From CALCEB01 sp035531475 (GTDB lineage: Bacteria > Acidobacteriota > Terriglobia > UBA7540): a stretch of 64,000 bases of DNA. Within the stretch, counting starts at the first letter, position 1. Each line of letters begins with the position of its first letter. Made by a program: the position numbers and the translations under genes. The notes under the pieces were generated by a model. That model ran no database searches and was not told the origin of the DNA. It saw only the letters and a list, made by a program, of their open reading frames with translations. Below, piece by piece: positions 41,871-51,480 of the stretch. Location: assembly GCA_035531475.1 (NCBI GenBank), contig DATKST010000192.1, forward strand, positions 1-64,000, written 5' to 3'.

Positions 41871-44153
41871 ATGCTGAAAAGCAACAAATGGCTGTGGCTT
41901 GTTTTGACCGGACTACTCTTGCCTGCGATGGCGGCCCAGGAACCGCCTGCCATACAAGGTTATTCAGCGGATTCGGCCCGCGCGGAACAAAATTGGGAGG
42001 CAAAATTCAAGGCCATTCCCGATCCTGCCAACATTCGGGCATACAACCAGCACCTTTCCGCCCGGCCTCACCACGTGGGTTCACCTTATGACAAGGCCAA
42101 TGCCGAATGGATTCTCGCCAAATTCAAATCCTGGGGTCTGGACGCGCACATCGAAACATTCAACGTGTTATTTCCCACACCCAAGATCCGGGTTGTGGAA
42201 ATGGTATCCCCCACCAAGTTTGTGGCCAAGCTCGAAGAGCCCACCGTCCCGGGCGATTCCACTTCGTCGCAACATGCGGAGCAACTGCCAACTTACAACG
42301 CCTATTCTCCGGATGGCGATGTTACTGCGCCGCTGGTCTATGTGAACTATGGAACCCAGGAAGACTACACCCAGCTCAAGCGTCTGGGGATTTCAGTCAA
42401 GGGCGCCATCGTGATCGCCCGCTACGGGCATAGCTGGCGCGGCATCAAGCCCAAGTTGGCCCATCAGCACGGCGCCATCGGTTGCTTGATCTATTCGGAC
42501 CCGGCGGATGATGGGTACCGGGCGGGCGATACTTTCCCGCAGGGCGCCTGGCGGCCACTCGAAGGCGTTCAGCGGGGCAGCGTGATGGAGATGGAGCTTT
42601 ATCCCGGTGACCCGCTCACGCCCGGCGTGGGCGCAACTGCCAAAGCCAAGCGCCTTCCTCTGAGCCAGGCAAAGACCATTGAGAAGATCCCGGTGCTCCC
42701 AATTTCCTATGGAGACGCCAAACCCCTGCTTTCGGCGCTTGCTGGACCCGTCGCTCCCGCCGCCTGGCGCGGCGCGCTGGGCTTCACTTATCATGTCGGC
42801 CCCGGACCAGCCAAAGTCCACCTGAAGCTCGCTTTCAATTGGGACATTAAGCCGATCAACGACGTGATTGCGCGGATTCCCGGCTCGACTTTTCCGGAGG
42901 AGTGGGTGATCCGGGGCAATCACCACGACGCCTGGGTAAACGGCTCCGCTGATCCGGTGTCCGGCACGTCGCCTTTGATGGAGGAGGCTCGATCCTTCAG
43001 TGAGCTCCTGAAACAAGGATGGAAGCCCAAGCGCACCATCATCCTCTGCGCCTGGGACGGCGAGGAGCCGGCGCTGATTGGCTCGACCGAATGGGTGGAG
43101 GAGCATGCGGACGAGCTGGCAAAACACGCCGCCATCTATATCAATTCGGATTCCAATGGCCGCGGCTATCTTTTTGCGGAGGGCTCGCATACTCTGCAAA
43201 AATTTATTGACGGTGTTGCCCAGGGCATTACGGACCCGGAGAAGAACTTGCCGGTCGAGCAGCGTCTTCGCCTCCGGGAAATTTCGATGGCCAAAACAAC
43301 GCAGGACCGGCAATATCTTCGCAGCGGGAAAGATCTGAAAATTGGCGCCTTGGGATCGGGATCGGACTATTCTCCGTTTATCGATCACGTTGGCATTGCA
43401 TCACTGAATCTTGGGTATGGCGGAGAAGACGGAGGCGGCATCTACCACTCGATCTACGACGATTTCTACTGGTACACCCACTTTGGTGATCCAACCTTTG
43501 TCTATGGGCGGGCTCTGGCCCAAACCGCGGGCACCGCCGTGATGCGCTTTGCCGATGCCGATCTGCTGCCTTATGATTTCACCGGTTTGGCCAGCACCGT
43601 GGCAGAGTACGCGCAACAGGTGGAAAAGCTGTTGAAGACCATGCAGGCCCAGACTCGCGAGCAGAATCAGGAAATCCGCGAAGGCCTGTTCTCCGCCACC
43701 ACCGACCCGCAAAAACCATTCGTGCCACCATCGATTGAAGCCGTTCCTCCCCATCTCAACTTTGCTCCGCTTGAAAACGCTTTGGACGATCTCAAGCAAA
43801 GCGCCGATGCGTATCAGAAAGTGGCGAACAAGGCGGAGCAGAATGGCGGACAGGCTTTGGCCCACGCCCAACTTCAACAGGTCAATGAAATGCTGATGCA
43901 AAGTGAGCGCAAGCTGACAACTCCTGGCGGCTTGCCCGGCCGTCCGTGGTACAAGCATGAAATCTATGCACCGGGACTCTATACGGGTTATGGCGTGAAG
44001 ACGCTTCCCGGCATCCGCGAGGCCATCGAACAGAAACAGTGGCAGCAGGCGAACACGCAGATTGGAGTCGTCTCGAAGGCGCTTGAAGACGAGTCCGCCT
44101 TGATTCAATCTGCGGCCTCCGGGCTTGAGAAGGCGATTCATCCGGGGATATAA
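41871..44153 (+). CDS. exported M28 peptidase, glutamate carboxypeptidase II-like
   Basis: 760 residues, GGAGG upstream. A signal peptide (LWLVLTGLLLPAMAAQ) precedes a protease-associated insert (about 130-270; LVYVNYGTQEDYTQLKRLG, KGAIVIARYGHSWRGIK). The M28 domain carries the two-zinc site: His in GNHHDAW, Asp in SADPVSG, Glu-Glu in DGEEPALIGS, Asp in INSDSNG and His in GIYHSIYDD. The last 170 residues are the transferrin-receptor-like dimerisation domain. Like human PSMA, it should remove C-terminal acidic residues from peptides, outside the cytoplasm. Confidence 0.93.
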   Translation: MLKSNKWLWLVLTGLLLPAMAAQEPPAIQGYSADSARAEQNWEAKFKAIPDPANIRAYNQHLSARPHHVGSPYDKANAEWILAKFKSWGLDAHIETFNVLFPTPKIRVVEMVSPTKFVAKLEEPTVPGDSTSSQHAEQLPTYNAYSPDGDVTAPLVYVNYGTQEDYTQLKRLGISVKGAIVIARYGHSWRGIKPKLAHQHGAIGCLIYSDPADDGYRAGDTFPQGAWRPLEGVQRGSVMEMELYPGDPLTPGVGATAKAKRLPLSQAKTIEKIPVLPISYGDAKPLLSALAGPVAPAAWRGALGFTYHVGPGPAKVHLKLAFNWDIKPINDVIARIPGSTFPEEWVIRGNHHDAWVNGSADPVSGTSPLMEEARSFSELLKQGWKPKRTIILCAWDGEEPALIGSTEWVEEHADELAKHAAIYINSDSNGRGYLFAEGSHTLQKFIDGVAQGITDPEKNLPVEQRLRLREISMAKTTQDRQYLRSGKDLKIGALGSGSDYSPFIDHVGIASLNLGYGGEDGGGIYHSIYDDFYWYTHFGDPTFVYGRALAQTAGTAVMRFADADLLPYDFTGLASTVAEYAQQVEKLLKTMQAQTREQNQEIREGLFSATTDPQKPFVPPSIEAVPPHLNFAPLENALDDLKQSADAYQKVANKAEQNGGQALAHAQLQQVNEMLMQSERKLTTPGGLPGRPWYKHEIYAPGLYTGYGVKTLPGIREAIEQKQWQQANTQIGVVSKALEDESALIQSAASGLEKAIHPGI

Positions 44154-44204
44154 TGAGGCCCTTCGCGGTGTGCCGCGAGATTGCGGCTTGCCGTGCTGGT
44201 TCAA

Positions 44205-44231
44205 GTCCTCATCGAAATTATTGATGAGGAC
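44205..44231 (+). terminator. hairpin after the M28 peptidase gene
   Basis: Perfect 9-bp stem GTCCTCATC/GATGAGGAC with a 9-nt AT-rich loop, 50 bp after the stop. No U-tract follows, so it is only a possible terminator or stabilising hairpin. Confidence 0.35.
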
Positions 44232-44372
44232 GTAAGTCGGCGACGGGCATTTGCAGTAGGGGCGAAATCCGCCGGTCACAGACGGGCGTTACAGAACCGA
44301 GCGCCGCCGGCTTACGACCGTGTGGATAACTCGTATGGGTCAACAAGTTCGGAAATCTACGAGGAGGCAACA

Positions 44373-44900
44373 ATGAAGAGACTGCGTAATACAGGAGTGG
44401 TTCTCGCCGTGGTTTTTGGTCTCAGCGCCTGGGCGCAAGCCCAAGGCAATCCACGGGGGAATTCCAAGATCACGTTGGCCGGCCAAACGATCAGCGTGGA
44501 ATACGGGCGTCCATCTCTGAAGGGACGGACTGTCCAGACGCTTCTGGGCCAGTTGAAGCCGGGTGGTTTCTGGCGGCTGGGCGCGGACAAGTCCACCACA
44601 TTCACCACAAGCACTGACTTGAACTTTGGTGGCGTCAAGGTGCCCAAAGGAGTTTACAGCCTGTGGGCCCAGCGCCAAGCCGACAACAGTTGGAAACTGG
44701 TGTTCAACTCGCAGCACGGCCAATGGGGAACCAGTCATGCTCCTTCGAAGGATGTGGTATTCGTTCCTTTGAAAGAGGAGAAGGAATCGAAGCCGGCGCA
44801 GATGGTGACCATCTCGCTGGAAAAGGAACACGGCGGCGGTGCAATCTCAATCAGTTGGGGAGACATGGAGCTGTCCGCCAACTTTACGGTGGAATCGTAA
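44373..44900 (+). CDS. exported DUF2911 protein
   Basis: 175 residues from the ATG at 44373 with GAGGAGG upstream. A signal peptide (GVVLAVVFGLSAWAQAQ) is followed by the DUF2911 pattern: ISVEYGRPSLKGRTV, GGFWRLGADKSTTFTTSTDL, VPKGVYSLWAQ and WKLVFNSQHGQWGT. Small periplasmic or secreted beta-sandwich, common in Acidobacteria and Bacteroidetes, function unknown. The frame extends upstream to 44181 without support. Confidence 0.9.
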   Translation: MKRLRNTGVVLAVVFGLSAWAQAQGNPRGNSKITLAGQTISVEYGRPSLKGRTVQTLLGQLKPGGFWRLGADKSTTFTTSTDLNFGGVKVPKGVYSLWAQRQADNSWKLVFNSQHGQWGTSHAPSKDVVFVPLKEEKESKPAQMVTISLEKEHGGGAISISWGDMELSANFTVES

Positions 44901-44985
44901 TTGCCGATGGTTTTTCGCTTCTGCGGCGGGGCGCTGAGGAGTATCTGTCTTCTGCGTCCTGCCGGTTTTCTGCCGCTGCCCTCCC

Positions 44986-46173
44986 ATGACGCGACCCTTC
45001 GATCGCATTGCCCTGATTGTTCTCGATAGTCTTGGCATCGGCGCCATGCCGGACGCGGATGCTTACGGTGACGCGGGGCGCGACACGCTGGGACACATCG
45101 CGGAGCGGTACGCTTTGCGAGTTCCCAATTTCCTCCGCCTTGGGCTTGCCAACATCCGGCCTCTCCAAGGACTCGAGCCCGGTGCTTTGCCCGATGGCGC
45201 CTATGGCAAAGCCGCGCTCGGCTCGCCCGGAAAAGATACCACCGCCGGGCATTGGGAGATGGCGGGCATTATCCTGGATCAGCCCTTTCCGGTTTATCCC
45301 CACGGCTTTCCTCCGGAAATCATCTCGAAATTCGAGCAAGCCATCGGGCGCAAGATCCTCGGCAACTTTCCGGCGTCGGGCACGGAGATCATCAAGCAAT
45401 TGGGTGAGCGGCATCTCCGCACCGGGTTTCCCATTGTGTATACCTCCGGCGACAGCGTGTTCCAGATCGCCGCGCACGAAGGCGTGATCCCGCCCGATGA
45501 ACTTTACCGCATGTGCCGGATTGGGCGCGAGCTTTTGCAGGGCAGGCACCGGGTGGGCCGGGTGATCGCCCGGCCGTTTGAAGGAAAACCGGGAGCGTTT
45601 CGCCGCACCGAACGCCGTCACGATTACGCGGTCGAGCCGCCGCGCCCCATGCTGCTGGACATGCTCCACAAAGCGAGCCTGGAAGTGGTGGGCGTCGGAA
45701 AGATTCCGGACATCTTTCTGAATCGCGGCATCACACGCGCCTTGTCTGGCCACAATAATCAGGAGTCGCTGGAAAGCACGGTTGCTGCGCTGGGAGAGGT
45801 CAAGGAAGGATTGATCTTCACGAACCTCGTCGATTTCGACATGCTTTACGGCCACCGGCTTGACGTTCAAGGTTACGCTCGCGCCATCGAAGCGGTGGAC
45901 GCATTCCTGCCGCAGCTTCTGGCCACATTACGCCCGCGTGACCTTCTGATACTGACCGCCGATCACGGCTGCGACCCGCTGGGACCATCCACCGATCATT
46001 CTCGTGAGTACGTCCCCATCCTCGCTGCGGGGCCGGGCGTTCGCCCCGGAGTTGATCTGGGAACTCGCGCCAGTTTGTCAGACATTGGCGCGACGATTGC
46101 CCAAAACTTTGGGCTGGCGTTGCCCCACGGCACGAGCTTTCTATCTTTGTTGGTTGCTCAGGATATATCGTAG
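44986..46173 (+). CDS. deoB: phosphopentomutase
   Basis: 395 residues. Alkaline-phosphatase-superfamily metal motifs: ALIVLDSLGIGAMPDADAYG, GKDTTAGHWEMAG (with the phospho-acceptor Thr), FTNLVDFDMLYGHR and LTADHGCDPLGPSTDHSREY. It interconverts ribose or deoxyribose 1-phosphate and 5-phosphate in nucleoside breakdown and salvage. No other deo genes are adjacent. Located 85 nt after the DUF2911 gene, so read-through is possible. Confidence 0.95.
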   Translation: MTRPFDRIALIVLDSLGIGAMPDADAYGDAGRDTLGHIAERYALRVPNFLRLGLANIRPLQGLEPGALPDGAYGKAALGSPGKDTTAGHWEMAGIILDQPFPVYPHGFPPEIISKFEQAIGRKILGNFPASGTEIIKQLGERHLRTGFPIVYTSGDSVFQIAAHEGVIPPDELYRMCRIGRELLQGRHRVGRVIARPFEGKPGAFRRTERRHDYAVEPPRPMLLDMLHKASLEVVGVGKIPDIFLNRGITRALSGHNNQESLESTVAALGEVKEGLIFTNLVDFDMLYGHRLDVQGYARAIEAVDAFLPQLLATLRPRDLLILTADHGCDPLGPSTDHSREYVPILAAGPGVRPGVDLGTRASLSDIGATIAQNFGLALPHGTSFLSLLVAQDIS

Positions 46174-46240
46174 GGGCGACCCTTGTGGTCGCCCGCGAAT
46201 GGACCCTTTGGGACGGTCGGGCACAAGGCCCGCCCCTACG
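46170..46240. repeat. family F palindromic repeat
   Basis: GTAGGGGCGACCCTTGTGGT...GGCACAAGGCCCGCCCCTAC, lying between the convergent deoB and rluD genes. Confidence 0.85.
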
Positions 46241-47192
46241 GCGCGAGTGGGGTCACCTCGATGAATTGCGTCAGTTCTTGCGGAAGAGGCGAGGTGAATC
46301 GCAATAGTTTCCCCGTCGAGGGATGATTGAATTCAATCGCCGCGGCGTGGAGAAAAGTCCTGGCCAGGGTTTTCTGTTCTCTGCCTTCCAACCTGATCTT
46401 CGAAGGCGCTCCGTAGACGGTGTCGCCCACCACGGGATGGCCGATGGAAGCCAGGTGCACGCGAATCTGATGAGTGCGGCCGGTACGCGGCGAGACTTCA
46501 AGAAGCGTGAAACCCGGAAACGTCCGCATGACTTTGAACTCCGTTTCCGCTTGGCGCGGACGCAGGCCGCCTGCTTTCATGCGCGAGCGTCGCTTGGGAT
46601 CACGGCCAATACCGCTGCTGATGGCTCCCTCGGTCCGGTCGAGACGGCCATGCACCAGCGCCACATAGGTCTTGCGAACCGTTCTGGCCTTGAAAGCATC
46701 CGCCAGCCGCCGGTGGGCCGCGTCATTCTTGGCCACGATGATCAGACCCGAGGTCATCTTGTCCAGGCGGTGGACGATGCCCGGGCGCATTTCGCCACCG
46801 CGGGTGGAAAGGCTGCCAATCTGCCCCAGGTGGTGAAGCAGCGCATTGACCAGCGTTCCGGAGCTGATGCCCGCGCCAAGATGCACCACCATGCCTGCCG
46901 GCTTGTCAATCACCAGCAGATCCGAATCCTCATGGACGATGTGGAGTGGAAGGTCTTCGGGCGTTGCTCTCAATTCCCGCCGGACGGCGCGAACCTCGAC
47001 GCTTTCTCCTGGGGCGACTAACTCACCGGCCTTGCTTGCAACGCGCTCGCCAAGCCTCACCGAACCTTGGCGAATCAATTTCTGGATCTGGCTGCGGCTC
47101 CAGTCCGGCATCCGCCGGGTCAGGAAAATGTCCAGCCGTTCACCAGCATTTTCCGGCGCGGGACTGAAATCAAGCTGGAGAATCTCGGTCAT
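46236..47192 (-). CDS. rluD: RluD-type 23S rRNA pseudouridine synthase
   Basis: 318 residues. An S4 RNA-binding domain (about 15-75; RLDIFLTRRMPDWSRSQIQK) precedes the RluA-type catalytic domain with the active Asp in GIVHRLDKMTSGLIIVAK, plus SPRTGRTHQIRVHLASIGHP and VGDTVYG. RluD-type enzymes modify helix 69 of 23S rRNA; assignment to RluD rather than another RluA member rests on length and the S4 domain. It lies downstream of lspA, a common pairing. Confidence 0.92.
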   Translation of the reverse strand: MTEILQLDFSPAPENAGERLDIFLTRRMPDWSRSQIQKLIRQGSVRLGERVASKAGELVAPGESVEVRAVRRELRATPEDLPLHIVHEDSDLLVIDKPAGMVVHLGAGISSGTLVNALLHHLGQIGSLSTRGGEMRPGIVHRLDKMTSGLIIVAKNDAAHRRLADAFKARTVRKTYVALVHGRLDRTEGAISSGIGRDPKRRSRMKAGGLRPRQAETEFKVMRTFPGFTLLEVSPRTGRTHQIRVHLASIGHPVVGDTVYGAPSKIRLEGREQKTLARTFLHAAAIEFNHPSTGKLLRFTSPLPQELTQFIEVTPLAP

Positions 47193-47280
47193 GCTGGTGC
47201 GCCGCCGTCCTCACCGGCGCTAACCTCAATGCCGTTCACTCAGGGTCGGTTCGAGAATAACCGCACATCGTTGAACCCGA

Positions 47281-47347
47281 GCCCCTCCCCCACCGCTGCG
47301 CGGTTCTCCCTCTCCCCGCTTGCGGGGAGAGGGTTGGGGTGAGGGGG
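47281..47347. repeat. CTCTCCCCGC palindromic repeat, family C, copy 6
   Basis: GCCCCTCCCCCACCGCTGCG...CCCCGCTTGCGGGG...TTGGGGTGAGGGG, between rluD and lspA. Confidence 0.85.
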
Positions 47348-47392
47348 AACAGTCCCCGGCGCTGAGGACAGCGCCGCGACAAGGCCGCTCGC

Positions 47393-47941
47393 CTACTCCG
47401 CCGTGAACATGTGGATCACCAGGAATCCCGCGCCCACCACAATGGCGCTATCCGCCAGGTTAAAAGTGAACCAGTGGTAGTTCTTCAGGTAAAAATCCAA
47501 AAAGTCCGTGACGTGGCCATAGCGGAGCCGGTCCAGCAGATTGCTCAGCGCCCCGCCCAGAATCAGCGATAGGGCCACACCGGCTTCCCATTGAATTTTG
47601 CGGCTCTTCCAAACCACGGAGATGATGCTCACCAGCAGCAGCACTGAAACGGCAATCAGCAGGCCCGTCTTCCAGGGTGCGGGAGCGTCGGAAAAAAGCC
47701 CGAACGCCGCGCCCGGATTCTGGGTGCGAGCGAGATTGAAGAAATGGGGAATGACGGGTACCACGGCGTGCAGCGGGATGGCGCTTTCCACCATGGTCTT
47801 GGTCGCTTGATCACCGGCGAAGACCACGGCGGCAATGGCAATGTAAACCCAGCGGGAAATGCGATTGACGCGGGCTGTGAGGTCCTCGGCCATATTTTCA
47901 GTGTTTGCGGCGGCATCCCGGCAGTCAGCCAATCGATTCAT
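47393..47941 (-). CDS. lspA: lipoprotein signal peptidase II
   Basis: 182 residues if started at 47941, or 166 from the ATG at 47893 (MAEDLTARVNR). A GAGGAGG sequence touches the first ATG directly, so the true start is uncertain. Four membrane segments. LspA motifs are FAGDQATKTMVE, ARTQNPGAAFGLF, GGALSNLLDRLRYGHVTDFL with the first catalytic Asp, and FNLADSAIVVG with the second. It cleaves the signal peptide of lipoproteins before the modified Cys. Between ileS and rluD, the common bacterial order. Confidence 0.94.
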   Translation of the reverse strand: MNRLADCRDAAANTENMAEDLTARVNRISRWVYIAIAAVVFAGDQATKTMVESAIPLHAVVPVIPHFFNLARTQNPGAAFGLFSDAPAPWKTGLLIAVSVLLLVSIISVVWKSRKIQWEAGVALSLILGGALSNLLDRLRYGHVTDFLDFYLKNYHWFTFNLADSAIVVGAGFLVIHMFTAE

Positions 47942-47987
47942 CCTCCTCTTGAAATTACGCCGCGAACCGGCTCTTGAGAAAAGCTCT

Positions 47988-48084
47988 GCCTGTCATTCAG
48001 AGCGCAGCGAAGAATCACTGGATTGGACAGCTTCCCCGGCTGCGAACGAGATGGAGATCCTTCGCTGCGCTCAGGATGACAGGC
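47988..48084. repeat. family G palindromic repeat
   Basis: GCCTGTCATTCAGAGCGCAG...GATCCTTCGCTGCGCTCAGG-ATGACAGGC, a widespread intergenic palindrome type, between ileS and lspA. Confidence 0.8.
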
Positions 48085-48131
48085 GAAGGGCTCAGGATAA
48101 CAGCGAAGAGCCTGGAATCACACGTCCCCAC

Positions 48132-50966
48132 TCATCCATTATCAGATTCCATCTCCCGCACCGCCGCCGAACACCGCTCGCACACCGTAGGATAATCCGC
48201 ATCCTTGCCGACCTCGACTGAATAATTCCAGCACCGTTCGCACTTGCTTCCCAGGGCTTTCTGAACTTCCACCTGTAATTCCGGAAGCTCGCCGGGAGCA
48301 TGGGTTGCGTTTGCCACCGGGCCGAGTTCGACTTGCGAGACGATGAAAAGCGCGGGCAGCGCGGAATGATATGCTTCGAGCAAGGCGCCAAGGCCGCCTT
48401 GCGCTTCCAGGATCACGCGCGCTTCCAGGCCGCTGCCAATGGTTTTTTCCTGGCGCGCCACCTCCAACGCTTTCAGCACGTCGTTGCGGACGGCGATCAG
48501 TTGTTCCCACTTCGGCAACTTCTCCGCCAGGCTTTCCGGCAGTCCCGCTTTCAACTGCGAAGGCCGCACGAACCGCGCCAGATGGACGCTCGGCTCGCGA
48601 TGGCGGTCCCCAGGCAGATGCGTCCACACCTCATCCGCCGTGAAGCAGAGCAGGGGCGCCACGGCTCTGACCAGCGCATCCGCGATGCGGAATAACACCG
48701 TTTGTCCGGAACGGCGTCGCGCCGAACGCGGCGGGGCGGTGTAGAGGCGGTCCTTCAGGATGTCGAAGTAGAAGGCGCTCAAGTCCACCGTGGCGAAATC
48801 ATAGAGCGCGCGATAGACCTTGTGGAACGAAAAGGACTCGTAGCCCGCTTCCACTTGTTCGATCACTTGCGAGGTGCGGTGCAAAGCCCAAGCGTCAATC
48901 TCCTCGAGTTCGCCCGGTTGGACGCTGTCGCGCTCCGGGTTGAAGTCATAAAGATTGGCAAGGCAGTAGCGGAACGTGTTTCGCAGCTTGCGATAAGCTT
49001 CGGAGAGTCGCGTCAAAATATCCGGCGAGATCACCACGTCCTCGCGGAAGTCGACCGAAGCCGCCCAAAGACGCAGAATTTCAGCGCCATTCGTCTTGAT
49101 CACTTCATCCGGGTGCAGACCCGTGCCCAGTGATTTCGACATGGCGCGGCCTTCCGCATCCAGCACCCAGCCGTTGGTCAGCACCTGGCGGTAGGGCGCG
49201 GCGCGATGCGTGACCAGCGCCACCAACAGCGAGCTGTGGAACCAGCCGCGATATTGATCGCCGCCTTCCAGGTACACATCGGAAGGCCAGGGCAGGTCGG
49301 CGCGATGGCCCAACACTGCGAATTGGCTGGAGCCGGAGTCAAACCACACGTCCAGGATGTCAGTCTCCTTGCGGAATTCCGATCCACCGCAGCCGGGACA
49401 TTGGGCGCCGGGTGCGATCAGGTCCTCAATCGGGTGCGAGTACCAGGCGTCCGCGCCTTCCTTGCGGAAAAGCTCCACGGCCGGCCGCGCCAGCTTGGCG
49501 TCCAGCAGTGGCTTCTTGCAGGCCTCGCAATGGAACACGGTGATGGGCACGCCCCACACGCGCTGGCGGGAGATGCACCAATCCGGGCGCGTGGCGATCA
49601 TATTCTTGATGCGCTCCTCGCCCCACTCCGGTGACCACTTCACGCCGCGAATGGCTTCAAGAGCCCGCCCGCGCAAATCATCGTGATCGATGCTCACGAA
49701 CCACTGCTCATTGGCGCGAAAGATCACCGGATTGTGGCAGCGCCAGCAATGCGGATAGGAGTGCGTCAGCCAGCCCGCCGGTCCCATCAGCGCGCCGTTC
49801 GCGCGCAGCAGTTCAATGATGGGCTCATTCGCCTGGAAAACCGTCTTGCCAAGATAAGCCGGCAATCCCTCGGTGAATTCGCCGCGGTCGCCCACCGGGC
49901 AGTAAATTTCGATGCCGTAGCGGATGCCGGTCTCGTAATCCTCGCGCCCGTGGCCGGGCGCCGTATGCACGCAGCCGGTGCCGTCTTCGGAGGTGACGTA
50001 ATCGGCCAGCACGCCCAGGATTTTCCGTTCCAGGAACGGATGCTGCATCTCAATGCCTTCGAGCTTGTGGCCGGGAATGCGGGTGATGGTCTCCACCGTC
50101 TTCAGTCCGGTCTCCTGGAGGGTGGGGTCATGGCGCCGGCTCTCCACCAGATAAGCGTCACCGTCCTCCCCCTGGGCCGCCACATATTCAAAATCCGGGT
50201 GAAATGCCACGGCCATGCTGGCGGGCAAGGTCCACGGTGTGGTGGTCCAGATGATCACCCAAACCTTTCTCCCTGCCAGCTTCGAATCCAGCTTCGCAGG
50301 ATCGGAAGTCATCCGGTAGCGGACATAGATCGACCGGCTGCGGTGATCTTCGTATTCCACTTCGGCTTCGGCCAACGCCGTCTGATCCGCCAGGCACCAA
50401 TAGACCGGCTTCTTGCCACGGTAGACGTAGCCCTGGTCGAGGAAGCGCAGGAAGGCTTCCGCGATCATCGCCTCATAGGAATGATCCATGGTCAGGTAAG
50501 GCTTTTCCCACTCACCCAGAATGCCCAGACGCTTGAAGTCCGCCCGCTGCAGGTTTACGAACTTTTCCGCGTAGCGGCGGCACTCGCGGCGAATTTCGGT
50601 GGTGCTCATCCCGGCCTTGCGCGGCCCCAGTTCCTTATCGACGTTGATTTCGATGGGCAGCCCGTGACAATCCCAACCCGGCAGATAAGGCGAATTGAAT
50701 CCCGCCAGCGTCCTGGATTTGACGATGAAATCCTTCAGGATTTTGTTCAGAGCCGTGCCCAGATGGATGCGGCCGTTGGCATAGGGAGGCCCATCGTGCA
50801 GGATGAAGAGCGGATCACCGCGCCGCGCTTCGCGAATCTGCCCGTAAAGGTCCTCGGCTTCCCATTGGGCGAGCCGCACCGGCTCATTCTGCGGTAGGTT
50901 TGCCTTCATGGAAAACTTGGTTCGCGGCAGATTCAGCGTGCTCTTCAGGTCGAGCGTCTTCTCCAT
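48132..50966 (-). CDS. ileS: isoleucyl-tRNA synthetase
   Basis: 944 residues, GGAGG upstream of the ATG. Class I motifs: HIGH-type PYANGRIHLG at 61-70 and KMSKS-type AMSKSLGTGL. The editing domain (about 200-400; TTTPWTLPASMA) and the C-terminal zinc domain CERCWNYS...VCERC are present. It charges tRNA-Ile and hydrolyses misactivated valine. First gene of ileS-lspA-rluD. No T-box leader was seen in the 100 bp before it. Confidence 0.97.
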   Translation of the reverse strand: MEKTLDLKSTLNLPRTKFSMKANLPQNEPVRLAQWEAEDLYGQIREARRGDPLFILHDGPPYANGRIHLGTALNKILKDFIVKSRTLAGFNSPYLPGWDCHGLPIEINVDKELGPRKAGMSTTEIRRECRRYAEKFVNLQRADFKRLGILGEWEKPYLTMDHSYEAMIAEAFLRFLDQGYVYRGKKPVYWCLADQTALAEAEVEYEDHRSRSIYVRYRMTSDPAKLDSKLAGRKVWVIIWTTTPWTLPASMAVAFHPDFEYVAAQGEDGDAYLVESRRHDPTLQETGLKTVETITRIPGHKLEGIEMQHPFLERKILGVLADYVTSEDGTGCVHTAPGHGREDYETGIRYGIEIYCPVGDRGEFTEGLPAYLGKTVFQANEPIIELLRANGALMGPAGWLTHSYPHCWRCHNPVIFRANEQWFVSIDHDDLRGRALEAIRGVKWSPEWGEERIKNMIATRPDWCISRQRVWGVPITVFHCEACKKPLLDAKLARPAVELFRKEGADAWYSHPIEDLIAPGAQCPGCGGSEFRKETDILDVWFDSGSSQFAVLGHRADLPWPSDVYLEGGDQYRGWFHSSLLVALVTHRAAPYRQVLTNGWVLDAEGRAMSKSLGTGLHPDEVIKTNGAEILRLWAASVDFREDVVISPDILTRLSEAYRKLRNTFRYCLANLYDFNPERDSVQPGELEEIDAWALHRTSQVIEQVEAGYESFSFHKVYRALYDFATVDLSAFYFDILKDRLYTAPPRSARRRSGQTVLFRIADALVRAVAPLLCFTADEVWTHLPGDRHREPSVHLARFVRPSQLKAGLPESLAEKLPKWEQLIAVRNDVLKALEVARQEKTIGSGLEARVILEAQGGLGALLEAYHSALPALFIVSQVELGPVANATHAPGELPELQVEVQKALGSKCERCWNYSVEVGKDADYPTVCERCSAAVREMESDNG

Positions 50967-51062
50967 TGGACCTCCGGGGAATACGGTAAATTTTCCATTA
51001 TACCGTGATGTGCGCTGAAACGAGAACAGGGTTGTGACTCTTGTAGCGGCGTGGTACCGTTT

Positions 51063-51136
51063 GCTGTAGCGGCGGTCTCTGACCGCCGGAAACTGTTGAA
51101 GAATAAAGTTCGGCGGTCAGAGACCGCCGCTACAGC
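51063..51136 (+). repeat. 74-bp palindromic repeat, family A, copy 3
   Basis: Same orientation as copy 1. The centre reads CTGTTGAAGAATAAAG. Confidence 0.9.
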
Positions 51137-51171
51137 CGCGAAAGCGACCACTAACCCTCCACCAAAACTTC

Positions 51172-51200
51172 TTGACAATACAGTACTTATTGTGTATTAT
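51172..51200 (+). promoter_or_regulatory. near-consensus sigma-70 promoter
   Basis: TTGACA (51172-51177), 17-bp spacer, TATTAT (51195-51200). An AATACA...TGTATT inverted repeat overlaps the promoter, so a repressor site is possible. It faces the gene at 51524, 320 bp away, across the tandem repeats. Confidence 0.6.
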
Positions 51201-51304
51201 TTCAAGCGTAACTATCGTCCGGTTACCCGCTCTCCCTCGGAGCTTCACCGGCCACAGCCCCTGCCACGACCCGCCCCCGCCCTGTCGTAGCGGACCGCCC
51301 CCAA

Positions 51305-51480
51305 CCCTCGCCCCGCCTGCGGGGAGAGACGGAGAATTGAGAGAGCCGGGCGTCCGGTAGTTTTTGCCCTCGCCCCGCCTGCGGGGAGAGACGGAGAATT
51401 GAGAGAGCCGGGCGTCCGATCGTTTTTGCCCTCGCCCCGCTCGCGGGGAGAGGGTGCCGCGAAGCGGCGGGTGAGGGGCC
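51305..51480. repeat. 62-bp tandem repeat (family C type)
   Basis: Units start at 51305, 51367 and 51429. The first two share CCCTCGCCCCGCCTGCGGGG and GAGAATTGAGAGAGCCGGGC; the third keeps only the first part and ends like an ordinary family C repeat (GGTGAGGGG). Confidence 0.85.

Noticed and set aside
42393..43388. 331-codon minus-strand ORF
   Set aside because: Antisense shadow of the M28 peptidase gene, with no recognisable protein sequence.
44884..45870. 328-codon minus-strand ORF
   Set aside because: Antisense shadow of deoB.
49683..50897. 404-codon plus-strand ORF
   Set aside because: It lies entirely antisense to ileS, which has all class I synthetase motifs. Long antisense frames are expected at this GC content.
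51305..51480. CRISPR array
   Set aside because: Period 62 with fewer than three units, and the units are near identical throughout, with no variable spacers. It is a local duplication of a family C palindrome.
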